The notes: generated by a model from the letters alone, not told the origin. A stretch of 43,952 bases of DNA from Bacteroidota bacterium (GCA_024642665.1 JAHEAR010000008.1:1-43952); one strand, 5' to 3'; shown: positions 26,450-36,141, numbered from the stretch's first letter. Translations and numbers: made by a program.

Positions 26450-26560
26450 GACCTGAGATTTTTCGATACACGATCTTTTGACACGCGACGTGCGGCTGAT
26501 CTTCTAATCTTCTAATCTTTAATCGTATAAAAAAAAGACCTGAGATTTTCAGACCTGAGA
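26450..26560. repeat. Intergenic repeat cluster: GACCTGAGA copies and CTTCTAAT tandem
   Basis: GACCTGAGATTTTTC at 26450, GACCTGAGATTTTC at 26537 and GACCTGAGA at 26552 are three direct copies. Between the first two lies the 8-base tandem CTTCTAAT-CTTCTAAT (26501-26516), followed by a degenerate CTTTAAT. No coding frame covers it. This looks like a dispersed intergenic repeat element rather than gene remnants; the genome-wide copy number cannot be judged here. Confidence 0.55.
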
Positions 26561-26630
26561 CGTATGGCACGAGAAGAGTGATGCCGATAGGTCAAAAGTG
26601 AGTGATAGAAATCTTTAACTGTAAAATATG

Positions 26631-26668
26631 GAGCACAGCGATTGAATTCGCTGTGCTCTTTTTCTTTT
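26631..26668 (+). terminator. Rho-independent terminator after the small outer-membrane barrel gene
   Basis: An 11-base-pair perfect stem, GAGCACAGCGA (26631-26641) with TCGCTGTGCTC (26648-26658), a 6-base loop, then TTTTTCTTTT. It lies 195 bases after the stop codon at 26436 and ends rightward transcription before the convergent S41 peptidase gene. It is the clearest terminator in the window. Confidence 0.9.
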
Positions 26669-26736
26669 AGGCTTTGTCTCCTATGGATTAAAATGAAAAA
26701 TGCAGTATAACGCTATTTTGTCTCAGTAAGGTGAGG

Positions 26737-28137
26737 CTATTTTTTAGCAGCTATTTTTGCTTTGACTAGCTCCACATTCTTTTTATAAAGTTCAGTATCA
26801 CCATTGCCGTATTTCTCAGAGAGGTCAACAGCCTTTTGATAATTTTCCAATGATGCCTTCAATTGATCATTAGTCATTAAGGCTTCTGCATAGCTATCAT
26901 ATGTATTCGGGGAATTGGGAAAGAGTAGCGTATTCGCACGAAAAATATATTCGGCAATTTTAGGTTTTTGCTGCTCCATCAAATAATCATACCCAAGCAT
27001 ATTGATACTGGATTCATCCATGATACCCGCTTCTATGCAGGAATCAAGACTATTGTAAACAGATGCCTCTGATAGGTCAGGTGTGTCTTGATTCAAATGA
27101 CGGTACAATCCCAAATAGATTTTTGTCTTGCGTTCTCTTGTTTCATTTCTGTAGACTTCTGCGGCATTCTTTGCCAGCAGATGAGCATGTCCAAAGCTTT
27201 CTTCTGCACTTGACGGAATATCCGGAATCACCCCGGTGCCTTCCCAATTTGTATTTGTTACGGGATTAATAGCCATTCCCATAGGCATGATAACTCTTAG
27301 TTTTTCATTCAGGTTCATCGACTGTCCCGGATTAGCACCACCACCTGTTGTCTGACCTATAAGTGTCGCGCGTTTTTGCGTCTGCATATTGTATGAAAAC
27401 TCTTCCGCACCGGAGAAAGTTTTTTCACTGGTTAAGACATAAAGTGGTACATCCGGCATCTTTGTTCCACCTACGGTTTCCAATGTCCAGAATTCATGCA
27501 ATTCATCTCCCCTTCGAAAGTAAAGTGTATTGAGCAGGATATGTTGATTAAAAAAATAACTGCACAAGTACTGGACCATAGCAGGGCTTCCACCTGAGTT
27601 TTTTCGGAGGTCTATGATTATGGCATCTGATTGAGATAGCAACTTCATATACGCGTCTGTTATATCCTTGCCTTCATCCATCCCGGCGAAACTTCTTAAA
27701 TCAAGATACCCCACATTGCCTTCCAACATCTCCACTGTATTGAATCCGGCGTTTGATTCTCTTAGGCGTATATTTCTTTCGAGGCGCTCCTCCAGGACTT
27801 TTTCGGGTGTATTGACCGTCGCGACATAAGGAGGTACCAATAATACCCTCATATGTTTGTCGTGATTGATGGATTGCACTGAAGTGGTCAATGCTTCAGC
27901 AAAAGATTCGGTATCCGCGAAAACATCATAATAGTTTTCTTCCCATTGCTTGAGGAGATGCGATGAAGTAGATTTTGCTACATCAGGAAACACATAAAAT
28001 TCATTAATGAGCTCAGCGAGTTGATGTATAGTTTGCGCTTTAAATTCTTTATTGAGTTTCTGTTCCTGTGTTTTTCCAGAAGAGGTGTTGAAAAGTAGGA
28101 TCGCTGAAAAGAATAAAAGTTGTAAGGTGGTCTTCAT
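26737..28137 (-). CDS. S41-family peptidase with C-terminal TPR-like tail
   Basis: A 466-residue exported protein. The signal peptide ends near residue 24. Residues about 35-325 form an S41 (tail-specific protease / IRBP-type) domain. The catalytic serine is S242 in KTFSGAEEFSYN, and the conserved DLRKNSGGSPAMVQYL and IGQTTGGGANPG segments frame the active site. NHDKHM near 91-96 corresponds to the D-K/G-H motif of IRBP-like members. No PDZ domain is present. The C-terminal 130 residues end in one TPR-like unit (TYDSYAEALMTNDQLKASLENYQKAVDLSEKYG). It is probably a periplasmic or secreted peptidase; the substrate is unknown. It is convergent with the small barrel gene and separated from it by the terminator. 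Confidence 0.88.
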   Translation of the reverse strand: MKTTLQLLFFSAILLFNTSSGKTQEQKLNKEFKAQTIHQLAELINEFYVFPDVAKSTSSHLLKQWEENYYDVFADTESFAEALTTSVQSINHDKHMRVLLVPPYVATVNTPEKVLEERLERNIRLRESNAGFNTVEMLEGNVGYLDLRSFAGMDEGKDITDAYMKLLSQSDAIIIDLRKNSGGSPAMVQYLCSYFFNQHILLNTLYFRRGDELHEFWTLETVGGTKMPDVPLYVLTSEKTFSGAEEFSYNMQTQKRATLIGQTTGGGANPGQSMNLNEKLRVIMPMGMAINPVTNTNWEGTGVIPDIPSSAEESFGHAHLLAKNAAEVYRNETRERKTKIYLGLYRHLNQDTPDLSEASVYNSLDSCIEAGIMDESSINMLGYDYLMEQQKPKIAEYIFRANTLLFPNSPNTYDSYAEALMTNDQLKASLENYQKAVDLSEKYGNGDTELYKKNVELVKAKIAAKK

Positions 28138-28247
28138 GATCAGTCATTTGATGAAGACTAAAAATAGATTAAAACTATTCGTAAGGATCGTAAGGAAACG
28201 TTAAGACTTTAGGAATTGTTGATTGGGATATGTTTAAAGAGGTAGTA

Positions 28248-29129
28248 TTAATCTTTTTTAATAAGCTTCCAACGTCGATGACTCCACAACCATAGTGAAG
28301 GAGACTGGTTAATGGAATGCTCAAGTGCATTCGCATATTTATCAATGATACCCTGACTGTTTGTTCGATCCGGATGAAGTTCAATGGGGATAAACTCAAT
28401 CTCATAGAATCCTCGTTTTATTTTTCGATAGGAAGGGAAAAGGACTATCTGATTTAGTTTTTTGGCGATCCTGTCGGTGCCCACTAGAAATGCAGTTTCC
28501 TGATTCAAAAATTTGACCCAATGTTTTGATGCCTGATTCATCGGACTTTGGTCGCCAACAATATAAGTCATGGTGAGGAGATTCTCCTGTTGAAATTTGA
28601 CCATGCTTTTATAGCCTTGTCTGGATTCTATACAACGCACACCAAATCGGCTACGGGTCAGTTGCATAAAATGATCAAAATAACCGCTCGCCATTTTCTG
28701 ATAGAAAGAAACGGCCTGATAGGGCATAAATAATGGTAAAAAGCCCAGCCATTCCCAGTTGCCGTAATGGGCGGTGTAGAGAATAATACTTTTTTCCTGT
28801 TGATATAATTCCTGTACCAGTGCCATATTTTTTATCCGAAATCTGCGGGCAACGGCGCTTTTGCTGATCGTCAGCACTTTAATGGACTCAAAGGCGATGT
28901 CGCAAAAGTGTTTGTAAAACCCTTTTTCAATGGTTAAAATTTCCTCCGGAGATTTGTCAGGAAATGCATTCGTCAGATTTGTGCGCACGACTTTTTTCCT
29001 GTATCCAAAAACGCGATAAAGGAAAAAGTACATAAGATCGGAAACCAGGTAAAGCCCGGCGAATGGCACGATGGAGAGTATATAGAAAGGAATAAATTTT
29101 ATGTAAGCTCCTATGTTAAATTTATTCAT
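28248..29129 (-). CDS. LpxL/HtrB-like lipid A acyltransferase
   Basis: About 293 residues. Acyltransferase of the lysophospholipid/lipid A family, which adds secondary acyl chains to lipid A at the inner membrane. The HX4E catalytic motif is H121-YGNW-E126 in ILYTAHYGNWEW. One N-terminal membrane helix (FIPFYILSIVPFAGLYLVSDLM) anchors it, followed by the basic YRKKVVRTNLTNAFPD typical of LpxL/LpxM. The frame extends 12 codons upstream to a GTG at 29165, overlapping the receptor gene. The ATG at 29129 gives the usual N-terminus and a 19-base gap, so I prefer it. Gene order suggests co-transcription with the TonB-dependent receptor upstream. Confidence 0.9.
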   Translation of the reverse strand: MNKFNIGAYIKFIPFYILSIVPFAGLYLVSDLMYFFLYRVFGYRKKVVRTNLTNAFPDKSPEEILTIEKGFYKHFCDIAFESIKVLTISKSAVARRFRIKNMALVQELYQQEKSIILYTAHYGNWEWLGFLPLFMPYQAVSFYQKMASGYFDHFMQLTRSRFGVRCIESRQGYKSMVKFQQENLLTMTYIVGDQSPMNQASKHWVKFLNQETAFLVGTDRIAKKLNQIVLFPSYRKIKRGFYEIEFIPIELHPDRTNSQGIIDKYANALEHSINQSPSLWLWSHRRWKLIKKD

Positions 29130-29148
29130 ATTGCTTTGCGCATCATTG

Positions 29149-31521
29149 TTAATGGTGGCCGCCACCGGAATACGTCATTGCTTCGCCTTTACCAAAACTA
29201 TAACTAAATCCTAAGGTAAACAATTGACCCCGTTTTGAAAAACTGTACACGTAGTAGGTAGGCTGTTCAACATAATTTTCACGTTTACGGGAAGCAAATA
29301 CATCTCGAACCCCAAGATTTATAACGCCTTTTCCATTCCAGATTTTCTTTCGCAGACCAAAATCCAGGGAAGCAAAACCGGAAACAGATCCTTGTACTGT
29401 TTTATAACCGGATTCGTATTCGGGGGTCAATTCCAGAACGATATCCAGCGGCAAATTGAACGTCGTCGTGAATTCTGTGGACCACTGCGTGCCGGTAAAA
29501 TCAAAGTTCTGATTTTCATATTCACCATCACGGGCAAAGACACCGAAATTGAACTCACCGGTGAGCGTAAACCAATCTGCGATGGTATACTTGCCGTTCA
29601 ATTCAATCCCTGTTTTATTCCGAGTGCCTATATTGACAGGGGTAGTGACACTAATGTCATCCTTAAAAAAAGTGACTTGCTCGACCACATTGGTCGTGTG
29701 TAAGTAATACATACTAGCATTTAAAGAGCCTTTTTCCAGGATATGTATACCGGTCAATTCGTATGAATCAGAATACTCAGGTTCCAAATTTGGATTTCCT
29801 GTTCGTATATTATAATTATTCTGGATATTCAGGAATGGGTTGAGATCCCAAAGCCTGGGACGAGAAATGCGCCGACTATACCCGATTTGAAATGAAAGTC
29901 GATTCGTTGCTTTATAAGAAGTGTGAAAGGAAGGGAACAGGTCCGTATAGCGCTGAAAGTTTTCTTCATTACTAATGGTTAACAATGTAGTTAAATCGGT
30001 TTTTTCGACCCGTAATCCTGCTTTTAAACCCCATTTTTCGCCTTCATAAGATCCGGTGCCATATACAGCTAGCACCTTTTGGTTGTACTTGAAATTATTT
30101 GTAAGGGTCGTATCCGGTACCCATATATTTCCTTCCTGATTAAATAAAGCATAATCACTTCCAACATCATTAATGCCAAACTGTGCGCCGGTTTCGATCG
30201 TAACCTTTTGTGAAATCGGATTCGTATAGTCCAGTTTGTAGGTATAATCCGCCTGATAATAATCCGTATTCGTCAGTTGGTTCGGATCTGTCTCAGGACC
30301 AATCGTGTAGGTGTTTACAAACTCAGATGTGCCATCTTTTCCGAAAAATTTTCCTAACCCATTAAAGAGAAGTACATGATCTTCGTTATTTCGAAATTGC
30401 TTCTTGTATTGAAGGTCATATTGCCATTTGGGATTGTTAGCATCCGTTGTTTCCATGCGTTCGTATTGGGCATACAGCGCATTGTTGCTGTCATACAATT
30501 CAAAAGCCGTATTGGAAGGATTTTTCTCAATTTCATAGGCATAATTACCGGAAAGGGTAAGGATATTATAATCATTAAAGTAATAGTCTGTGCCAAGGGT
30601 GATATTATAAAATTGTTCATTTCGACCGCCGGAACCATTGCTGAAGACGCTGGTGTTCTGAATTAAATCCCTGTTTTCTGTATTACTGTAATTCGGTCGG
30701 GAGCGATATCCGGCGCCAAATTGTGAAAAGACATTAAATCGTTCTGTTCTGTAATTGATACTGGCACCTGCACTGTGGTTATTAGGTGACCCTGTATTAA
30801 TAGAGGCAGAACCATTCAGTCCTTTCTTCTCTTCTTTCTTTAGGATAATGTTGATGATGCCGGAGGTGCCTTCTGCCTCATATTTCGCAGAAGGATTTGT
30901 GATGACTTCAATACTTTCCATCATATCAGCCGTGATAGAATTCAATGCTTTGCCTTGTTGATCGGCGATAATTGAAGGCTTACCATTAATGAGAATTTGT
31001 ACCCCTCCATTACCGCGCAGCGTAACAGCACCTTCAATATCCACATGAACAGAGGGTACCCGGTTAAGTACATCCAACGCCCCCATTCCGCTGCTGCCGA
31101 TATCTTCGCCAACATTAAAAATGCGCTTATCCAACTTAAACTCGACGGTTGATTTTTTGGCGATGATAGGTATTTCATCTAGTAATTGTGTGCTTTGGTT
31201 CACTCGAATCACACCAAGATTGATGGTTTCCCCGGTTGACAGCGGGGGATAAATGGTTTTAAGTTCATAGCCAATAAAACTGACTTCAATCACCAGAGAG
31301 GTGGTGTCTGTGGTCAGTGAAAAAAAACCGTTTTGATCTGCTGCAGTTCCGGCTAAAACTTTTGAAGTTGCAGCAGATTTTGCCATGACAATGGCATATG
31401 GAATCGGCTGATTATTGGACGCATCCAATATCGTTCCGGTGACCACAATTTGGCCGGATTGTGCCACCATAGGGCAGATCCCTGTCAGCCACAATAGGAT
31501 GGTATAGAGTGTGTGTTTCAA
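29149..31521 (-). CDS. TonB-dependent receptor with CarboxypepD_reg domain
   Basis: A 790-residue outer-membrane receptor. The signal peptide ends near residue 21 (MVAQ). Residues about 25-110 form the carboxypeptidase-regulatory-like beta sandwich common in Bacteroidota receptors (VTGTILDASNNQPIPYAIV, SFIGYELKT). Residues about 115-235 form the plug (ALDVLNRVPSVHVDIEGAVTLRGNGG, ILINGKPS, MESIEVITNPSAKYEAEGTSGIINIILKK). The rest is the barrel, of the family with GYSRRISRPRLWDLNPF and IRTGNPNLEPEYSDSYELTG. It lacks a SusD partner, so it is not a SusC-type glycan importer; iron chelates, peptides or a structural role are possible. The ligand is unknown. It precedes the lipid A acyltransferase by 19 bases. 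Confidence 0.94.
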   Translation of the reverse strand: MKHTLYTILLWLTGICPMVAQSGQIVVTGTILDASNNQPIPYAIVMAKSAATSKVLAGTAADQNGFFSLTTDTTSLVIEVSFIGYELKTIYPPLSTGETINLGVIRVNQSTQLLDEIPIIAKKSTVEFKLDKRIFNVGEDIGSSGMGALDVLNRVPSVHVDIEGAVTLRGNGGVQILINGKPSIIADQQGKALNSITADMMESIEVITNPSAKYEAEGTSGIINIILKKEEKKGLNGSASINTGSPNNHSAGASINYRTERFNVFSQFGAGYRSRPNYSNTENRDLIQNTSVFSNGSGGRNEQFYNITLGTDYYFNDYNILTLSGNYAYEIEKNPSNTAFELYDSNNALYAQYERMETTDANNPKWQYDLQYKKQFRNNEDHVLLFNGLGKFFGKDGTSEFVNTYTIGPETDPNQLTNTDYYQADYTYKLDYTNPISQKVTIETGAQFGINDVGSDYALFNQEGNIWVPDTTLTNNFKYNQKVLAVYGTGSYEGEKWGLKAGLRVEKTDLTTLLTISNEENFQRYTDLFPSFHTSYKATNRLSFQIGYSRRISRPRLWDLNPFLNIQNNYNIRTGNPNLEPEYSDSYELTGIHILEKGSLNASMYYLHTTNVVEQVTFFKDDISVTTPVNIGTRNKTGIELNGKYTIADWFTLTGEFNFGVFARDGEYENQNFDFTGTQWSTEFTTTFNLPLDIVLELTPEYESGYKTVQGSVSGFASLDFGLRKKIWNGKGVINLGVRDVFASRKRENYVEQPTYYVYSFSKRGQLFTLGFSYSFGKGEAMTYSGGGHH

Positions 31522-31568
31522 TCGATTGATTTAAGCGCTAATCTTTTATTATCCAAGGAGGTACAAAT

Positions 31569-31593
31569 CCTGAAACAGAACAAATATTTCAGG
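31569..31593. promoter_or_regulatory. CCTGAAA/TTTCAGG inverted repeat upstream of the receptor gene
   Basis: CCTGAAA (31569-31575) and TTTCAGG (31587-31593) form a perfect 7-base inverted repeat with an 11-base spacer, 48 bases before the receptor start codon. The position suits an operator or a leader hairpin. The rest of the 213-base gap up to 31734 shows no gene or promoter that I can support. Confidence 0.35.
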
Positions 31594-31734
31594 CTGAACA
31601 TGCCATTTTAACATCCCAAAGTTATAATGACCTCAACATATCAAAGGTAGAATGGTTTTGTCATTCCGGTAAATCTTTAGCATTAGGTATGACAAGGCCT
31701 TTAAAAATGGTAAAAAACTGGAAAACAGGGAATA

Positions 31735-32589
31735 TTACCTTCTCCATACCAGGTCGGGAATGTTGGCATTTGGGGAGATCAGTTCTGCGACCCGGAGATT
31801 GTGCACCACACTTTGCAGCATTTTATTACTCACCCATCCATGCGTGGCCCATTCGGTAGCGTGATACCAGTTTTCCACATCATTTATTTTTTGACCATAT
31901 CGTTGGGCGACGAGGGAGATACTGTCTTTTGCCACCATAAAATTGTAGCAACTCTCATGGATCGCGTCTAACATATGGATAATCGCTTCAGGTGCATGAT
32001 CCAGAATTGCATCTCTGGCGGCAATCATGAAGCATGGCCAGGGAGTTACAAATTCTCCAATTCGTCTTAACTGACCAGTATCCACATAGGGCTTCGTCGT
32101 ATATTTTTCCCAATAAAATACATCCGCAAGTAAATTCTCCAGAGCGGCAAGCGCTCCATTAAGATTTCCAATGACATGAAACTGGTCTTTGCTGATCTCT
32201 TTTCCTTGAACTGTTGCGTCCACCAGAGCCATCAAATGTGATCCGGAGCCAAAACGACTGATAGCATATTTTTTGTCATACACGTCGTTGTGGTGTTGAA
32301 GGGTGTTATTTGCGCCGGTGTGTATCCCCCAAATCAGTGGTGTATTGATATAGCCGGAAATGATTTTACAAGCGTTGCCATCAACCATATCTTTGATAAT
32401 TCCTTCGGTCAGCAGAATGCATGCATCCACTTCTCCATTTCTAAGTGCAGTGGTCATTTGACCGGTGCCTCCGTTATATTCTATCCATTCGACGTTTACT
32501 CCGTGGTTTTCAAACAGACCATTTTCAATGGCCAGATGAATGGGTAAGTTGAAATGTTCCGGAACACCGCCTAATCGTATGGTTATCAT
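31735..32589 (-). CDS. Orphan THI5/NMT1-like substrate-binding protein without signal peptide
   Basis: A 284-residue type II periplasmic-binding-fold protein of the NMT1/THI5/SsuA-like group: IRLGGVPEHFNLPIHLAIENGLFENHGV at the N-terminus, the glycine turn YNGGTGQMTTALRNGEVDACILLTEG, YAISRFGSGSHLMALVDA, VDTGQLRRIGEFVTPWPCFMIAARD. These proteins usually bind thiamine precursors, sulfonates or nitrate for an ABC transporter. Here there is no signal peptide or lipobox, and no permease or ATPase gene nearby. A cytosolic binding or enzymatic role is therefore likely, as in the signal-less relatives. It lies 118 bases downstream of the copper ATPase gene on the same strand; a functional tie is not evident. 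The family call is firm, the ligand unknown. Confidence 0.85.
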   Translation of the reverse strand: MITIRLGGVPEHFNLPIHLAIENGLFENHGVNVEWIEYNGGTGQMTTALRNGEVDACILLTEGIIKDMVDGNACKIISGYINTPLIWGIHTGANNTLQHHNDVYDKKYAISRFGSGSHLMALVDATVQGKEISKDQFHVIGNLNGALAALENLLADVFYWEKYTTKPYVDTGQLRRIGEFVTPWPCFMIAARDAILDHAPEAIIHMLDAIHESCYNFMVAKDSISLVAQRYGQKINDVENWYHATEWATHGWVSNKMLQSVVHNLRVAELISPNANIPDLVWRR

Positions 32590-32707
32590 GAAGAATTTGT
32601 TGTTTGTGTTAAATGATAGTGATGTGATATTAAAAAATCATTTCAATGGATTGGCATTAAATGGATAAACAATTATATCGGTTATGGCTATCTATCATTT
32701 TACCTGA

Positions 32708-34954
32708 CTATAGGGTCATGCTTCTTAACCTGAGTGAATTCGCAATCACTGAAACAGAACTAAAACTCATGGCTGCTGCAGCAATCATTGGAGACAAAAG
32801 GATGCCGAAAAATGGGTACAAAGCACCTGCTGCAACAGCGATGCCAAGCACGTTGTAGACAAATGCAAAGAACAGGTTTTCCTTGATATTGCGCATGACC
32901 TTTTCACTTAAGGACTTTGCCTTTACAATTCCTTGTAAATCACCTTTTAAGAGTACGATTTTGCCACTTTCAATCGCTACATCTGTTCCGGTTCCCATGG
33001 CAATACCAATATCGGATTGTACCAATGCAGGCGCATCGTTTATTCCATCACCGGCCATCGCGACTATCTTTCCTTCCGCTTGTAATTCTTTGATTACTTC
33101 CAGTTTGTCCTGCGGCAGACACTCCGCTTTAAAATGGGTTAAATTTAGTTCACTGGCAACAGCCTGTGCTGTATTGTGATTATCGCCGGTCAGCATGTAT
33201 ACCATGATCCCTTTTTCCACTAAGGTTTGTATTGCTTCTTTGCTGGTTTGTTTGATGGCATCTGAGATGATCAGAAATCCCTCAAGTTTATTGTCTATGG
33301 CCAGGTATGAAACGGTCTTTCCAAGTTTTTGCTGTGTTTCAACAGTGTCTCTTTTTTGATCTTGAATGACAATGTCATTAGCTGATAATAATTTGTCATT
33401 ACCGATTAGTATAGATTTTTGTCCGGAGGTTCCTATGACTCCTTTTCCTGACACGGATTCAAAATTACCGGCCTTTTCAAACGCTATATGATTCTTTTTT
33501 GCTTTTTGTACGATTGCTTCGGCAAGCGGATGTTCGCTGAGGAGGTTGAGGGATGCGGCATAAGCTAATAACTCATTTTCTGTATAACTTCCCAAGGAAA
33601 CGACTTTCTCCAGCGATGGCTTTCCTTCTGTAATGGTGCCTGTTTTGTCGGTAATCAGGACATTGACCTGATTCATTTTTTCCAATGCTTCTGCATTTTT
33701 GATGAGGACACCGTTTTGTGCTCCCTTTCCTACACCGACCATCACGGACATCGGCGTAGCCAATCCCAAAGCACAGGGACACGCGATGATCACAACGGCC
33801 AGTGCATTGACAAAAGCGTAGACCATTGAGGGCTGTGGTCCATACAAGTACCAAACAAAGAAGGTGATAATGGCGATGAGGATGACAGCGGGGACAAAAT
33901 ATTTGGAGAAGGTATCGGCCATTTTCTGTATCGGTGCTTTTGAACGACTGGCTTCATTGACCATTTTGACGATCTGGGCTAAAAGGGTTTCGCTCCCTAC
34001 CTTTTCTGCGAGCATCGTGAAGGTTCGATTTCCATTGATGGTCCCTGCACTGACCTGATCGCCTTCTTTTTTGTCTACGGGGATGGGTTCACCGGTAATC
34101 ATGGACTCGTCGATGCTACTATTGCCTTCGTCAATTTTTCCATCGACAGGAATTTTTTCACCGGGTTTTACGCGCAGTAAATCACCCACTCGGATGTCAT
34201 GCATAGATATTCTGCTTTCGACTTTTCCAATGATAATCGTCGCTTCTGTGGGGGACAATTTTATTAATTCCTTAATTGACTGGCTGGTCTGGCCGTGCGC
34301 TCTGGCTTCCAGTAATTGCCCTAGCAAGACAAGCGTCAATATAACAGTGACGGCTTCAAAATATTGAAATACACTGCCGTCAGCATTTTTGAATTGCTCC
34401 GGAAAAACATCCGGAAAGAGTAGAGCGATCACACTGAATATGAATGCTGCTCCTGAGCCAAGCCCGATCAGACTAAACATGTTAAGGTTGAAGCTCTTGA
34501 AGGACATCCATGCGTTTTCAAAGAACATCCAACACGCATAAAAAACGACCGGCAAGGATAAGGTAAACTGCAACCAATTCCTTACACCCACCGATATGTA
34601 TTCATTGACAGGGTTGTTTGGAATCATTTCTCCCATCGAGATGATGAAAATGGGTATGGTGAACAACAGTGCAACCTTGAATTTTTTAAGTAACCGGTGG
34701 TAGGTATCATCTTCCTCCGAAACGGGGTCAACGGGTACCAGGTTCATGCCACAGATTGGACAATTGCCCGGGTTGTTTTGTTTGATCTCCGGGTGCATGG
34801 GGCAGGTGTATTCATCGCCCGATGGGGGTGTCACATTTTCCTTGACTAAGTGCATCCCGCAAACAGGACAATTACCGGCTTGCTCATAAGTTTTGTCCCC
34901 TTCACAATGCATAGGGCAATAGTAAATGCCCTTCGTTTTATTTTTGCTGGTCAT
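32708..34954 (-). CDS. Copper-type P1B ATPase with two N-terminal His/Cys metal-binding modules
   Basis: A 748-residue heavy-metal pump, probably exporting copper. The N-terminus has two short metal-binding modules, [10 protein letters not shown]...GNCPVCGM (12-34) and [10 protein letters not shown]...GNCPICGM (50-70), instead of the classical GMxCxxC HMA domain. Eight membrane helices follow in CopA order. The actuator loop has TGEP (287-290), the transport site is CPC at 392-394, the phosphorylated aspartate is D436 in DKTGT, the nucleotide domain has [10 protein letters not shown], and the hinge is [11 protein letters not shown]. Both CPC and the HP motif are those of a Cu(I) P1B-1 ATPase. 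No cytoplasmic copper chaperone or regulator gene is adjacent. Confidence 0.95.
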   Translation of the reverse strand: MTSKNKTKGIYYCPMHCEGDKTYEQAGNCPVCGMHLVKENVTPPSGDEYTCPMHPEIKQNNPGNCPICGMNLVPVDPVSEEDDTYHRLLKKFKVALLFTIPIFIISMGEMIPNNPVNEYISVGVRNWLQFTLSLPVVFYACWMFFENAWMSFKSFNLNMFSLIGLGSGAAFIFSVIALLFPDVFPEQFKNADGSVFQYFEAVTVILTLVLLGQLLEARAHGQTSQSIKELIKLSPTEATIIIGKVESRISMHDIRVGDLLRVKPGEKIPVDGKIDEGNSSIDESMITGEPIPVDKKEGDQVSAGTINGNRTFTMLAEKVGSETLLAQIVKMVNEASRSKAPIQKMADTFSKYFVPAVILIAIITFFVWYLYGPQPSMVYAFVNALAVVIIACPCALGLATPMSVMVGVGKGAQNGVLIKNAEALEKMNQVNVLITDKTGTITEGKPSLEKVVSLGSYTENELLAYAASLNLLSEHPLAEAIVQKAKKNHIAFEKAGNFESVSGKGVIGTSGQKSILIGNDKLLSANDIVIQDQKRDTVETQQKLGKTVSYLAIDNKLEGFLIISDAIKQTSKEAIQTLVEKGIMVYMLTGDNHNTAQAVASELNLTHFKAECLPQDKLEVIKELQAEGKIVAMAGDGINDAPALVQSDIGIAMGTGTDVAIESGKIVLLKGDLQGIVKAKSLSEKVMRNIKENLFFAFVYNVLGIAVAAGALYPFFGILLSPMIAAAAMSFSSVSVIANSLRLRSMTL

Positions 34955-35059
34955 TTACAAGGATCGCTGAGTATTGGTCAGAAGTATCTATTAATAACCT
35001 ATAGAATACTAAAGTAGTTCAAAAAAGCTTCAGTACAAAAGAATCATTTTTTCAGGACT

Positions 35060-36037
35060 TTAGTACTCACTGACCTGATCAACAGCAAAGCCTCTGGTCG
35101 CTTCACCATCCTTTAACTTGTATGAGATTTGTCTTGTTTTTCCTGTTGGCTTTCCATTCTTATAAATTGGAAATCGCTGCACAAGGGAGGTTTCTACAAT
35201 AGCGAATTTGTCGTGGCCTTCATATCCCGGTTTAAGTTCTTTGTTTTCGAGTACCGGAGGGAAGTAAATGAAGCTCATTGATTTTTTAGAATTGGTTGTA
35301 AAGCCATACACATACCCAAAGGCATTTGCATCTTTCGTTTGGGTATAAACCAGCACATCCGGAGATCCATCAGAATTCAAATCTTCAATTTCAGCATCCA
35401 TAACTTCACCGTTAATTTCTATAGTTACAGGGTCATTGCTAACAGACAGGCCAAAAGGCGACATAGTGAGTGTGTTTTTACTGTTGTTTTCAATGGCGCT
35501 GATATTAAACCCAATTCCCTGCAACATCAGGATTTTGTTAAATGAAGTTTTGTCAATTTGCGCAGTATCCAGATCGCCATCAATTTTCTGATAGGTGTCC
35601 GCTACCGTTGCGCCACCTGAACAGTAGAATGCTAAAATCCCATCGTATTCCGGTAATTCAGGTTTTATGGTTAGGGTGCCGTTTTCAAAAATGTATAAGA
35701 TTGTCTTATCATCTTCCATGGATTGGTAAGTGTTTTCATTGACCTTTGTGAGGGTAGCATCAAAAGTACAGGTAGGTTTTTTTTTGTCTGCACGGGAGCG
35801 GACTAGTATTTTCAGATTGTTGTTTTCTTCATTTGTAACTGCCACGGATATCCAATCATACCCTTCATTTCTCTTGTCATAATCGACAGAAACATAGTTG
35901 CCGGTCAAATTTAATGTTGAAGGTGCTTCTTCCTGAACACCGGTTTCGGATTCCTGTGATTCGGAAGACTCTGCATTGCTTTTACATGCGGCTAATGAAA
36001 GGATCAAAAATCCTAACAGGAATAGTATATATCTCAT
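35060..36037 (-). CDS. Exported lipoprotein of unknown function
   Basis: A 325-residue protein with a lipoprotein signal: hydrophobic stretch then the lipobox SLAAC (cysteine 18), followed by an acidic Ser/Glu-rich linker (about 19-40). The mature part has two apparent beta domains. Residues about 42-155 have GNYVSVDYDKRNEGYDWISVAV, RADKKKPTCTFDATL and AFYCSGGATVADTYQKI with two cysteines. The C-terminal part includes an aspartate-rich AEIEDLNSDGSPDVLVYT loop (VCBS/FG-GAP-like) and ends in LVQRFPIYKNGKPTGKTRQISYKL. That last motif recalls short periplasmic proteins such as lysozyme inhibitors, but I cannot confirm it. It probably sits in the outer membrane. It is separated from both neighbours by about 100 bases, so it may be its own unit. 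Confidence 0.75.
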   Translation of the reverse strand: MRYILFLLGFLILSLAACKSNAESSESQESETGVQEEAPSTLNLTGNYVSVDYDKRNEGYDWISVAVTNEENNNLKILVRSRADKKKPTCTFDATLTKVNENTYQSMEDDKTILYIFENGTLTIKPELPEYDGILAFYCSGGATVADTYQKIDGDLDTAQIDKTSFNKILMLQGIGFNISAIENNSKNTLTMSPFGLSVSNDPVTIEINGEVMDAEIEDLNSDGSPDVLVYTQTKDANAFGYVYGFTTNSKKSMSFIYFPPVLENKELKPGYEGHDKFAIVETSLVQRFPIYKNGKPTGKTRQISYKLKDGEATRGFAVDQVSEY

Positions 36038-36141
36038 AATAAATAGTACATGAATAAATTACATTAAAAGAACTTTGCTAAGTATGGCAATAATCAAAAT
36101 AAGTGGTCATTTCTGACATCAACGTTGTCAAATCAATCCTA

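Noticed and set aside
29130-29165. 12-codon N-terminal extension of the lipid A acyltransferase from a GTG
   Set aside because: The GTG overlaps the receptor gene and the extension has no family features; the ATG at 29129 gives the usual N-terminus.
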